DNA from: Nonomuraea glycinis
GTDB taxonomy: Bacteria; Actinomycetota; Actinomycetes; Streptosporangiales; Streptosporangiaceae
Reading direction: 5' to 3'
Assembly (NCBI RefSeq): GCF_014646515.1
Contig: NZ_BMNK01000001.1
Span: forward strand, 414,745-478,744
DNA: 64,000 nucleotides
A program made the translations under genes and the position numbers. Below are positions 17,484 to 25,046 of the stretch, in pieces; within the stretch, counting starts at the first letter, position 1; the number at the start of each line of letters is the position of its first letter. The notes beneath the pieces were generated by a model. It made no database searches and had not been told where the DNA came from. It was given only the letters and a program-made list of their open reading frames with translations.

Positions 17484-17798
17484 GTGCGTACCGTTCACAT
17501 CGAGGCCAAGCCGGATCACCTTCTGCGTCTGGCGCGTCAGAAGGATCCCGTGGGTGCGGTCGCGGAGATGATCTGGAACGCGCTGGACGCGGAGGCCACT
17601 CACGTCAGTGTCGACCTTGCGCCGAAGAGGGAGCAGGTTGGATGGGGTGGGAACAGCCTTGACAAGGTTCTCTGGCGAGGGCGGAAGGGTCCGCCTATTC
17701 AGCCGACGTTGACACACCCACCGGAGCCCGGCAGAGGCCCCCCGGTTGGCAACGATCACCTCGACCATGTCGCCGAAGACGACGAAGGCCCTGCCTGA
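17484..17798 (+). pseudogene. N-terminal fragment of an HSP90-like ATPase protein
   Basis: A GTG-started frame of 104 codons. Its first 47 or so residues (VRTVHIEAKPDHLLRLA, then KDPVGAVAEMIWNALDAEATHVSVDLA) match from memory the start of large actinobacterial proteins with a GHKL/HSP90-type ATPase domain. WNALDAEA is the N box that chelates magnesium. After VDLA the family resemblance stops abruptly; the expected DNGHGM motif is absent and the rest of the frame is unlike anything I know. The probable C-terminal part of the same family appears at 23822-24853. I call it a broken gene; the downstream tail may be foreign sequence. Confidence 0.7.
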
Positions 17799-17876
17799 CC
17801 TCACCCCTTCGAAAAGATCAAGAAGCGAGGCGAACAGGGCCTCAAGCCGACCGCTGCGGTTCTATCCTGGCCTCAA

Positions 17877-17911
17877 GGAGGGCCAGCCTGTTATGACCAG
17901 GCTGGGCCTCC
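17877..17911 (-). terminator. Terminator hairpin after the anti-sigma-type ATPase gene
   Basis: A 14-bp stem with one mismatch, 17877-17890 and 17898-17911, has the loop TTATGAC. It begins 2 bp after the stop of the minus-strand gene at 17913. There is no T-tract on either strand, so the strength is uncertain. Confidence 0.6.
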
Positions 17912-17912
17912 C

Positions 17913-18455
17913 CTAAGGCACCAGCAGCAGCGCCTCTCCGGGGGTTTCCGCCACTGGCGTGGGCAGCGCGAGGTCGGCCCACACGAAGTGGCCGAGCGTG
18001 TCGCTGCCGCAGGATCCGGTGGTGACCGCGAGTTCGGCGACGATCGCCAGGCCGCGCCCGCCGAGCGCGACCGCATCCAGCTCGCCGAGCCCGGCCGAGC
18101 CTTCAAGGCCCTCCGGATCGTCGTGCTGGGACGGTGCGGGGGCGGGTGCGCCGATCAGCCGGCCCGCACCGCCGAGGTCGAACACCCCGACCCGGACCAG
18201 GGTGCCGAAGGCGAGTTCGACGCCGAACCAGCCGCCGGGCTTCCCCGACCGCGTGTACAAGATCGAGTTGTTGGCGAGTTCGTCCACGATGAGACCGGCG
18301 TCGTCTTCGCGGCCAGTCCCGGTGAACAGCTCCTCCACCAGCTTCCGCGCTTCCCGCACCTTGGCGGGGATGCCGGGGAAGGTGTAGCGCAGGACCCCGG
18401 GGGGAGCGTCCGCCCTCCACTCCTTCGCCTCAAGCCTGATGGGCGTGTGGTGCAT
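17913..18455 (-). CDS. Anti-sigma-factor-type ATP-binding protein (RsbW-like)
   Basis: A 180-residue protein with a HATPase_c_2 domain. The N box is VDELANNSILYTRSG (about residues 58-71), the G1 region VFDLGG, and the G2 region GGRGLAIVAEL. This is the serine-kinase/anti-sigma regulator family abundant in Streptomyces-like genera, usually acting on an anti-anti-sigma factor or on development. The ATG follows GAGGAGG. No sigma factor or antagonist is next to it. It lies inside the island that separates the two fragments of the HSP90-like gene; a 9-bp hairpin sits in its leader. Confidence 0.85.
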   Translation of the reverse strand: MHHTPIRLEAKEWRADAPPGVLRYTFPGIPAKVREARKLVEELFTGTGREDDAGLIVDELANNSILYTRSGKPGGWFGVELAFGTLVRVGVFDLGGAGRLIGAPAPAPSQHDDPEGLEGSAGLGELDAVALGGRGLAIVAELAVTTGSCGSDTLGHFVWADLALPTPVAETPGEALLLVP

Positions 18456-18792
18456 GCTGCCTCCTCGATCGGGTTTCCGGCCGCCGGACGGCGGCCGGAG
18501 CATCTGGGACCGCAGGAACGCGGTCCCGTAGACGGTGGGGCTCATGAGGTTCGCTTCTTCCCGTGCTTGCGGATCGTGCGGACGGTCCTGCGGGGCGGGG
18601 TCCGGCGACCGCCACCGCAAGCGGGACCCGGCCCAGGAACCGTGGAGCAGTCACCTTCACACCCCCTCTGGAGTGAGCCGGAGATCGGCGAGGCCCCGCT
18701 GGCATGCGGCACCTCTGGGATGGGCGATCGACTGCCTCTGAGCCGGGGCGCTCGTCGCAGGTCTTGGGACGGGCCCGAGGCGTGCCAGTGCG
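18456..18792. other. 337-bp gap with a leader hairpin, no gene seen
   Basis: This stretch lies between the HAD-gene stop and the RsbW-like start, both on the minus strand. I see no convincing gene. At 18477-18498 there is a perfect 9-bp stem CCGGCCGCC/GGCGGCCGG with a GGAC loop, 22 bp upstream of the RsbW-like start. It could be a terminator for the upstream operon or an attenuator. Confidence 0.5.
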
Positions 18793-19410
18793 TCACCGGA
18801 GGGAGGAAGGGCGCCATGTCGGAGGCTCCGTCTCGGTCGGGACGGCAGGCAAACGGTCGCCGCGGCGGGCACAGATCTCTTTGCGGGAGCGCAAGCGTCG
18901 TTCTGCGGGCTGGTTGAGGCCGCTCATCTCAAGGTCAGCGATGGTCAGGCCGAGGTACGGATTCGGCTGAACAAGGATCGTTAGGAGTCCGGCTTGGGTG
19001 CGGTCGCTGGCCCAGGTGTGATCGGCGGGCGTGAAGTCGTCGTCGATCCAGATGAGTGCCTGGTCGGTGAAGCGCCGGGCAATGGTGTCGCGTTTCCAGA
19101 GGTAGCCGCCGGGGTGGCTGGTGGTGAGCGGGAGGTGGGGAAGGTCGATGTGGTCCCAGGTGGGCAGGCCGAGGCGGCTGCCGATGAGAGGAGCGGCGTC
19201 AGCGCGCCAGCTGGTGCACCACCAGGGAGTGAGGGCGTACCGGGTGGCCAGGTCGAGGACGAGTCGGCCGGTTACAGGGTTGAGCCAGATCTTGACGGGC
19301 TCGTCGTAGCCAGTGGGGGTGACGTGGTCGGTGCGGACGCCGAGCGGGATCTCACCGCTGGGGCCGGGGAAGGGGATGTGGACGCCGTCGATGTCGCACA
19401 GAAGGTGCAT
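18793..19410 (-). CDS. HAD-fold protein, RNA-repair-like (HAD_SAK) family
   Basis: A 205-residue protein that starts MHLLCDIDGVHIPFPG. D6 and D8 form the HAD DxD nucleophile pair. Later blocks PWWCTSWRADAAPLIGSRLGLP and ALIWIDDDFTPADHTWA match the family described as HAD domains in 'Swiss Army Knife' RNA repair proteins. The last 30 residues are polar and unconserved-looking. The ATG has AGGAG upstream. The gene follows the methyltransferase by 2 bp in a four-gene minus-strand operon. The activity is probably phosphatase-like; the substrate is unknown. Confidence 0.78.
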   Translation of the reverse strand: MHLLCDIDGVHIPFPGPSGEIPLGVRTDHVTPTGYDEPVKIWLNPVTGRLVLDLATRYALTPWWCTSWRADAAPLIGSRLGLPTWDHIDLPHLPLTTSHPGGYLWKRDTIARRFTDQALIWIDDDFTPADHTWASDRTQAGLLTILVQPNPYLGLTIADLEMSGLNQPAERRLRSRKEICARRGDRLPAVPTETEPPTWRPSSLR

Positions 19411-19412
19411 GG

Positions 19413-19913
19413 TCAGCTCCTGGTGTAGATGAGGACCAGGTCCGTGGTGTCGGTGGCGCGCAGCGTGAGCGCGAGCCGCCCGCCGGGTCTTAGGACACGG
19501 GCGGTCGCAGTCAGGAGCGGGCCAGGCTCGGTGGGTTCGAGGAAGGAGAACACTCCGAAGATCGAGAGGCAGAGGTCGAGTGAGGCAGGTGGGAGGGATC
19601 GAAGGTAGGCAATGGCGTCTGCCCGGACGAAGGCGAGACGGGGGACGTTTCCGTAGAGCGTTCGGGCGCGCTGGATTTTGCGGGGGTCGTGGTCGATGCC
19701 GACCGCCTCGGCGCAGTGGTGGACGGCGAGGTGGGCGAGGTTGTGTCCGCCGCTGCAGCCGAGTTCGGCGACCTGCCTGCCGTGCAGGTCGCCGAAGACG
19801 GCGGGTGGAGGGCCGATTCCCACGGCCCGGGTCCACTCGAACCGGTCGCGGACGGTCAGACCCGGAGCAGGAGCGCGGCTTCGGTGAGATGGCGGGAGAT
19901 CGCGGAGATCCAT
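19413..19913 (-). CDS. Class I SAM-dependent methyltransferase
   Basis: A protein of about 166 residues. The SAM-binding motif I is VAELGCSGGHNLAHLA, followed by AVGIDHDPRKIQRA (motif II acid), FVRADAIAYL, LDLCLSIFGVFSF (motif IV) and ARVLRPGGRLALTLRA. A leading block TVRDRFEWTRAVG is shared with a group of actinobacterial methyltransferases. The start is uncertain: ATG 19913 gives that block and overlaps the upstream kinase gene by 58 bp; a GTG inside WTRAVG would shorten it. The substrate is unknown; it sits between a kinase-fold and a HAD-fold gene. Confidence 0.8.
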   Translation of the reverse strand: MDLRDLPPSHRSRAPAPGLTVRDRFEWTRAVGIGPPPAVFGDLHGRQVAELGCSGGHNLAHLAVHHCAEAVGIDHDPRKIQRARTLYGNVPRLAFVRADAIAYLRSLPPASLDLCLSIFGVFSFLEPTEPGPLLTATARVLRPGGRLALTLRATDTTDLVLIYTRS

Positions 19914-20758
19914 GCGTCTTCGGCTCCTTCGGCCCATCCGATCGTGAGCTGATGGGTGAACCAGTCGGCCACCCACACGCGGTGCCAGCCGAGCGCCCAC
20001 CGGGCCGCGCTCAACCCGCCCCTTGGGGCTGCTGTCTCCTCGGGGCCGCCGGCTGTGATGTAGGAGGTGATGAGCTCGCTGACCTTGCCGGTGTCGGGAG
20101 CGTCGATCGTGCCGGGCCACGACGCCAGGTCGAGCAGGCCCGGCCCACGGAACGCACGGGCGAAGTCGAGCAGGTACGACTCGTCCTCAGTGAGGTAGAC
20201 CGAGGTCGGATGCCATTCGGAGTGGCAGAGCCCGAACGGCGCGAGGTCAGCCCCAAAGGCTCGGCCATCAGCCACCTTCGCAAGAGCGCGGGCTGTCTCG
20301 GTGAGGGAGGCGAGATCGTGGCGGGCGCCGTCGTGCTGGTGGAGGCGTTCACGGATCCGCTCGGGCATCGCCGTGAGGCCCTGCTCATCCAGGACCGGCA
20401 AATCATTGGTGTCGGTAACGGCGTGGACGCGAACGGCGAGTGCCGCTCCTTCGTCGTCGGTCGCCACGCCTGCCGCTGGCCCAAGGTCCGTGAGCAGCAT
20501 CCCCAGCAGCTCGGGTGTGTGATCGACGGCGAGGCGTGCGGGGACGGGCAGGCCGCCGTCTTCGGCAACCGCGAGGGCGTGGTGTTCGGCGGCGAAGGGA
20601 CCTTCGGCGTACTTGAACACCACCGAGGTGCCGTCGGCCAGGTGGAGGCGTTCCACGCCCGAGCGTGCCCAGACGCGGATCTCCTCGCGTTCGGCCGACC
20701 CCTGCCCGAGGTCGTCCAGCAGCCGGGCGAGCAGAGCGTTCACCTCGATGGTGTCCAA
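19856..20758 (-). CDS. APH-fold phosphotransferase with altered catalytic loop
   Basis: A 300-residue protein of the aminoglycoside/choline kinase fold. K49 lies in the N-lobe strand SVVFKYAEG and D198 in the metal-binding LLDFARAF. The catalytic loop reads GLCHSEWHPTSVYL: the usual H-x-D-x-x-x-x-N has Glu at the Asp position and Ser at the Asn position. This E/S variant also occurs, from memory, in related Streptomyces proteins, so activity may be changed rather than lost. I chose the TTG start at 20758 because GGAAGG lies 8 nt before it; GTG 20743 is the alternative. Second gene of the minus-strand operon. Confidence 0.78.
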   Translation of the reverse strand: MDTIEVNALLARLLDDLGQGSAEREEIRVWARSGVERLHLADGTSVVFKYAEGPFAAEHHALAVAEDGGLPVPARLAVDHTPELLGMLLTDLGPAAGVATDDEGAALAVRVHAVTDTNDLPVLDEQGLTAMPERIRERLHQHDGARHDLASLTETARALAKVADGRAFGADLAPFGLCHSEWHPTSVYLTEDESYLLDFARAFRGPGLLDLASWPGTIDAPDTGKVSELITSYITAGGPEETAAPRGGLSAARWALGWHRVWVADWFTHQLTIGWAEGAEDAWISAISRHLTEAALLLRV

Positions 20759-20772
20759 GATTCTGGCCTTCC

Positions 20773-21519
20773 TTATCGAGTGGTGACGCGGCAGGATTCG
20801 ACGGCCGCGATCCAGCTGTCCTTCATGGCGGCGAGCTCGCTGCGGAACCGTTCCAGCGGAGCACCGTAGGGGACGACCGCTCCGCCGGTCTGGTTCGGCA
20901 CGGACTGGCATCCGTGCACGAGCCGCCCACCGAGTGCGGTGTGAGCGCGTACCAGCTCCAGGCGGCGGTTCTCGTTGAACCAGCCGCCGTGGTAGACCTC
21001 GTCCAGCAGGTCGCCTTCGGCGTCAGTGAGGTCGAACACCGCCCGGGTGGTGGAGTTGAAGAACCAGGCCGGGCCGATGTTGGAGATCTCGCCGGTCAGC
21101 TCGACCTTGTTGAGCGCCATGAATGTGCCCGCCTGTCGAAGCATCGTCAGGTGGTCCTCTGTGATCTCCGGCAAGCCCAGGTCGGCGAGGTGCTCGGCAC
21201 GGAACACGTACCGGTACACCTCGTATCCGATCTTCAGGACGCTCGCGGCGTCGCTGGTAGGCGCGGCGTTGGCGCGGATGTAGTCCAGCGCGACCTGCTC
21301 CAGCGAGGTGTCGGGCGTCTCGTGGGCGTCGAGCATGTTGCGCTGCACCTGCTGCCAGGGGATGACAAGCCAGGTGTGGTTGGTGAACTTGAAGAAGTAC
21401 TCCTCGGGGTCGAGGGTGACGCGGTGGCCGTCGACGGTGATGCCGGGGATGCGGTTCCAGCGCGGGTCAAACGCCTCAGGCAGCTCGACACCGATCTTGT
21501 TGTGGGTGGTAGTGGACAT
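20773..21519 (-). CDS. Unrecognised protein heading the island operon
   Basis: A 248-residue soluble protein without signal peptide, membrane segment or motif I recognise. It begins MSTTTHNKIGVELPEAFDPRW and has notable blocks EEYFFKFTNHTWLVIPWQQVQRNML, YEVYRYVFRAEHLADLGLPEITEDHL and GPAWFFNSTTRAVFDLTDAEGDLLDEVYHGGWFNE. Aromatic and acidic residues are frequent. It is the first gene of the operon with the APH-fold protein (14-bp gap), methyltransferase and HAD protein, and is divergent from an HTH regulator. Co-transcription suggests it supplies or binds the shared substrate, but no function can be assigned. Confidence 0.8.
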   Translation of the reverse strand: MSTTTHNKIGVELPEAFDPRWNRIPGITVDGHRVTLDPEEYFFKFTNHTWLVIPWQQVQRNMLDAHETPDTSLEQVALDYIRANAAPTSDAASVLKIGYEVYRYVFRAEHLADLGLPEITEDHLTMLRQAGTFMALNKVELTGEISNIGPAWFFNSTTRAVFDLTDAEGDLLDEVYHGGWFNENRRLELVRAHTALGGRLVHGCQSVPNQTGGAVVPYGAPLERFRSELAAMKDSWIAAVESCRVTTR

Positions 21520-21641
21520 TTGGGTGCTCCGTTCTCACGCTCCGGATGTGGGTTCTCGCTAACAGTGGCCTCGCTGCGAACCGGACCGCTATGGTCGAAG
21601 GCATCGCAGGGCGTTTAATCGGTTTATCCGTAGGAGTTCCG

Positions 21642-23009
21642 ATGGCGAGGCCCCCCGGCCAACGCTCCCCGAACGACCGGCTGCGGGAGATGATCTCGGC
21701 TTCCGGTCTGAGCTATGAGGGAGTGGCTCGCGCGGTCGTGCGTCTGGCCGCGGAGAACGGCGAAGCGCTGCGCACTAACAAATCGGCAATCGCGCACTGG
21801 GTGGCAGGCGTCGAGCCGGGTGAGCGCACCATCGGGTATCTCGTCGAAGCACTCTCACGCCGAGCCGGGCGTTCGGTGACCCGTCAGCAACTGGGATTCG
21901 TCACCGACGAACTGCCGACACTCGAGGGTGATCAGCCCATTGAGACCACCATCCTTCTCAGCCGAACCGACGTCGAGAACCGGAACTATCTCGCCACGGC
22001 CGTCTACACCGCCGCCCACGTAAGAATGCCCCTCGGCTACGATGCCGAGGCAGTGAGCAGGCTCCTGCGGGCGCGCACCGGGCTGTTCCGCGTCGGAGCG
22101 GTCGAGGTAGCCGTCGTCCGGCAGATCACCGAGGCGTTCGGCGCGGCCGACGAACGCCTCGGCGGCGGACACGGGCTGTCCACCGTGGCGGCCTACCTTT
22201 CCGACACCGTCGCCCCCATGCTCTCGGGACGGTTCGCCGACGAAGCCACACGACGCGACGCGTTCAGCGCCGCTGCCGAACTTGCCTGGCTACTCGGCTG
22301 GAAACACCACGACCTCGGCCACGAGGGCGCGGCTCAGCGGTACTACCTCACCGGCTTCCAACTCGCGGTTGAAGCCGACCCCGGCGCCCACGCCGCCTGG
22401 ATGATGCGAGCAATCGCCCACCAGGCACTCAGCCTGAAAGAACCCCACCACAGCCGAGATCTCATCGAAGCCGCTCTACGGCGAGCCGAAGGCCACTGCG
22501 ACGGCGCGACCGAAGCACTCCTGCACATCACACATGCAAGGTCGAACGCGGCGCTCGGGGAGAAGATCGGTGCCGCACGCGCACTTCTCGCGGCCGAAGA
22601 CGCGCTGAGCTGCACTAGCGATCCCCAGCCTTCTTACTCGCTGCTCATGGGGCCAGCCGCGGGGACCGTAGACTCCCACACCGCGAGAACCCTGACCGAG
22701 CTCGGCGACCATCACGGCACCGAGGCCCGCCACCGCGCAGCGTTCACCTCGTGGGATCTTGCCGCCTATCCACGCGTCCACTTGCTCACCCACATGGACC
22801 TCGGTGACTGCCTCGCTGCTCAAGCACGAGCCGACGAAGCCATCGGAGCCTGGAGCCAGGCGCTCGACCTCGCCGAAGGTATGGCGTCGGGCCGCAGCAG
22901 GACCGCCCTAGCAGGAATCCGTCCAACCCTCGCCGTCTACAAACGTCGAGGCGTCCCGGGTGCAGCCATGCTGGACCAGCGCATCCGACAAGCGGCCACC
23001 GTCGCATGA
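21642..23009 (+). CDS. HTH-type regulator with helical repeat domain
   Basis: A 455-residue protein. Residues about 8-75 form a helix-turn-helix unit: DRLREMISASGLSYEGVARAVVRLAAENG, then TNKSAIAHWVAGVEPGERTIGYLVEALS. The rest is a long run of helix pairs resembling TPR repeats. Proteins of this architecture are common, poorly characterised actinobacterial regulators. The ATG has TAGGAG 5 nt upstream. It is divergent from the four-gene operon and 12 bp ahead of a NUDIX gene, so it is the likely local regulator. An N-terminal extension is possible but has no ribosome site. Confidence 0.82.
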   Translation: MARPPGQRSPNDRLREMISASGLSYEGVARAVVRLAAENGEALRTNKSAIAHWVAGVEPGERTIGYLVEALSRRAGRSVTRQQLGFVTDELPTLEGDQPIETTILLSRTDVENRNYLATAVYTAAHVRMPLGYDAEAVSRLLRARTGLFRVGAVEVAVVRQITEAFGAADERLGGGHGLSTVAAYLSDTVAPMLSGRFADEATRRDAFSAAAELAWLLGWKHHDLGHEGAAQRYYLTGFQLAVEADPGAHAAWMMRAIAHQALSLKEPHHSRDLIEAALRRAEGHCDGATEALLHITHARSNAALGEKIGAARALLAAEDALSCTSDPQPSYSLLMGPAAGTVDSHTARTLTELGDHHGTEARHRAAFTSWDLAAYPRVHLLTHMDLGDCLAAQARADEAIGAWSQALDLAEGMASGRSRTALAGIRPTLAVYKRRGVPGAAMLDQRIRQAATVA

Positions 23010-23021
23010 AAGGATCGCATC

Positions 23022-23504
23022 ATGGCCACACCCGGCACTGCCCTTCCCCCTGCCCTAGAAGCGCACACCCTCCTTGTCGCCGCCATCATCGTTCACGACC
23101 AGGCCCAGCAACGGGTGCTACTCATCCGACGAGGACGCCAGGCGAAGTTCGCGCCTGACCACTGGGACCTCCCCGTCGGCAAGTCAGCCAAGGGCGAAGT
23201 GATCACCCAGACCGCAGTCCGCGAACTCAAGGAGGAGACCGGACTTGTCGTGGACCCCACCGACCTGCGCGTGGCCGGCCTGATCCACTGCTCCTGGGGA
23301 GTTGAAGCACCCAACGGCTTCGTCACCGTCGTCTTCATCACCAGCACTTGGAGCGGCGACCCACTCAACGCCGAACCACATAAACACGGCGCCGTCGCAT
23401 GGCACTCGGTCAACCAAGTGCCCGAGGAATTCGTGTCGACCACACGTACCGCGCTGATCAACTATCTCAACGGCGGTCCCATGGTGACCACCGAAGGCTT
23501 CTAA
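23022..23504 (+). CDS. NUDIX hydrolase
   Basis: A 160-residue protein with a complete Nudix box at residues 53-75: G53, E59, R67-E68, E71-E72 and G74 fit G-x5-E-x7-R-E-x2-E-E-x-G. The N-terminal LLVAAIIVHDQAQQRVLLIRRG is the usual first strand pair. Such enzymes split nucleoside diphosphates linked to another group; the exact substrate is unknown. The gene lies 12 bp after the HTH regulator, so the two are probably co-transcribed, and it closes the plus-strand half of the island. Confidence 0.92.
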   Translation: MATPGTALPPALEAHTLLVAAIIVHDQAQQRVLLIRRGRQAKFAPDHWDLPVGKSAKGEVITQTAVRELKEETGLVVDPTDLRVAGLIHCSWGVEAPNGFVTVVFITSTWSGDPLNAEPHKHGAVAWHSVNQVPEEFVSTTRTALINYLNGGPMVTTEGF

Positions 23505-23821
23505 CGCCAGTGCTGTCCCTCACTGTCGGCGTCGATGACCTGCGGCCGCTGCGCACCAGCAGGGAGGGCATCCGCCTTCTGTTGGAGGAGTGCGCCACCA
23601 CCCATAGAGACCAACAAACACCCGAAATGGGATGACGCCCGCCGTCCTCGTCGGGCAGCGCGGCGACAGTGGGTAACGCGTGTTTGCTCCGCGTTGGCTC
23701 CATCGCCATGACACCGACCCGCCAGCAGCCGATACCAACCGGTACACCAAACCGGTCGAATCCCTGGCTCCGAGGCATCAATCGTCCCATATCTCACAAG
23801 AGTCCGACAGAGAGGGTTCAT
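23505..23821. other. 317-bp gap before the Shedu-like fragment
   Basis: No confident gene is seen. A GTG-started frame of 41 codons (23510-23635, beginning VLSLTVGVDDLRPLRTSREG) could be a remnant but is not recognised. At 23816 begins a 20-bp near-copy of 17493-17512, described separately. GAGAGGG at 23810-23816 would serve as a ribosome binding site for the next gene. Confidence 0.4.
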
Positions 23822-24853
23822 ATGGAGGCCAAGCCACGCGACCAGGAGCGCCGGACCAGACTGATCCAGGAGTGGAAATCCGAAGGCGTCTACCCCTACT
23901 CCGCTGAACCCGCCATGCCCTCACAGGCGGTCGAGCGTCAGATGTTCGACGAAGTGGCTACCACTATCGCTCGTCGTCTGCCTGGCGTACCGCAGAGCAA
24001 GAAGACCACTCTGCGCCTGCTCAGGGAGATCATCTCGCACGATCCAAGCGGGCTCTACCCCGTGCTCGACGAGCTGTTCCGGCTCCCGCAGTCCGAGCAG
24101 GACGAGCTCAAACGGATCCTGCAGCGGACCACTCTCTCCGAGGTCATCAAGGCGACTGGGCAGGTGAGTGACCGGCTCGATTTCCTGGCCGCGCTGAAAA
24201 GGCTGGCCTTCGAGCCGGAGATCAGCAAGACGGTCAAGGAGCGGAGCGAACTGCACAAGATTCTCGAGCGTGAGACCTGGATCTTCGGGGATGCTTACAC
24301 GCTCATGGTCAGCGACCGAAGTTTGGACGCCGTACTCGTGCGTCATCTCAGGGAGTTGGGCCGTGAGGGGGAAGCACGCCAGCTTGACCCGGTCCTTCGT
24401 GAAGACGGCCGCAAGGGGATCGTTGACCTTATGCTCGGCAGGGCGCATCGCGGAAGCTCTGGACGGGAGCACCTCGTGGTCGAACTGAAGGCCCCCCAGG
24501 TCAGGATCGGCCAGACGGAGGTCGCGCAGATCAAGAGCTACGCTCAGGCGGTCGCCAACGATCCGCAGTTCCGTGATGCCCGGGTGTCCTGGGACTTCTG
24601 GGTCGTCTCCTGCGAGATGGACGACATCGTCAGACGCGACGCCAGCGCACCGAACCGCCCTCCTGGTTGCATCGCCGAATGGGAGGACGGTGTGCGCATC
24701 TGGGCACGTACCTGGAGTGAGATCATCGACGACTGCGAAGATCGTCTCCACTTCTACCGTGAACGGCTCAACCATGACCCGGCCACCGAGCATGCGGTGG
24801 AGTACCTCCAGCGAGTGCACGGCCCGGTCGCTCCGTCGGCCATGGTGGCGTGA
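23822..24853 (+). CDS. Shedu-like (DUF4263) nuclease-domain protein, probably a C-terminal fragment
   Basis: A 343-residue protein. Residues about 35-180 are helical (ERQMFDEVATTIARRLP, LLREIISHDPSGLYPVLDE, ETWIFGDAYTLMVSD). The C-terminal domain has the PD-(D/E)XK pattern of Shedu/DUF4263 proteins: D202 in GIVDLML, E221 and K223 in VVELKAP, and QIKSYAQAV. Residues 9-26 (ERRTRLIQEWKSEGVYPY) resemble the link following an HSP90-like ATPase domain in larger actinobacterial proteins, and the opening HMEAKP echoes the start of the fragment at 17484. It has its own ATG and GAGAGGG site, so it may still be expressed as a short nuclease. Shedu proteins are known anti-phage factors. Confidence 0.7.
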   Translation: MEAKPRDQERRTRLIQEWKSEGVYPYSAEPAMPSQAVERQMFDEVATTIARRLPGVPQSKKTTLRLLREIISHDPSGLYPVLDELFRLPQSEQDELKRILQRTTLSEVIKATGQVSDRLDFLAALKRLAFEPEISKTVKERSELHKILERETWIFGDAYTLMVSDRSLDAVLVRHLRELGREGEARQLDPVLREDGRKGIVDLMLGRAHRGSSGREHLVVELKAPQVRIGQTEVAQIKSYAQAVANDPQFRDARVSWDFWVVSCEMDDIVRRDASAPNRPPGCIAEWEDGVRIWARTWSEIIDDCEDRLHFYRERLNHDPATEHAVEYLQRVHGPVAPSAMVA

Positions 24854-24865
24854 CAGGTCGCGCTG

Positions 24866-24957
24866 CTGAAATGTAACGGGATCCCGCTGAAATGTAACTG
24901 GACGGCTCTGAAACGTAACTAGATCCCTGCCAAATGTAACGGGGGCCGGTTACCTTT
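24866..24957. repeat. Four 21-bp-spaced repeats CTGAAATGTAAC plus an inverted copy
   Basis: CTGAAATGTAAC occurs at 24866 and 24887, CTGAAACGTAAC at 24908 and a variant GCCAAATGTAAC at 24929, spaced exactly 21 bp. An inverted partial copy (GGTTACCTTTGTG) follows at about 24948. Exact two-turn spacing suggests a protein array, such as transposase-binding repeats at an insertion-sequence end, or an operator array for the genes on either side. No transposase is present. Confidence 0.7.
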
Positions 24958-25046
24958 GTGATGCGCGAAGCTCCGGGCAGGGAGTGGCGGGGATCGTCAG
25001 GTTCGTGTCCTTGCCGCCGGGTTCGTGTCGCCCTGACGATGGAGGG

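Noticed and set aside
17328..17804. Minus-strand frame ending in GTRTPDPLIKSQLL
   Set aside because: That ending is the well-known false translation of a tRNA gene (here tRNA-Lys). The remaining residues have no recognised domain.
18816..18917. ATG-started short plus-strand frame beside the HAD gene end
   Set aside because: It is low-complexity, arginine-rich and antisense to the HAD C-terminus, with no conserved motif.
23510..23635. 41-codon frame after the NUDIX gene
   Set aside because: It has a GTG start but no clear ribosome site, no known motif and no length support; noted only in the gap description.
17309..24960. Claim of an integrative element using tRNA-Lys as attachment site
   Set aside because: There is no integrase or excisionase gene and no copy of the tRNA 3' end at the right side. 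The island is better described by the broken gene and repeats.
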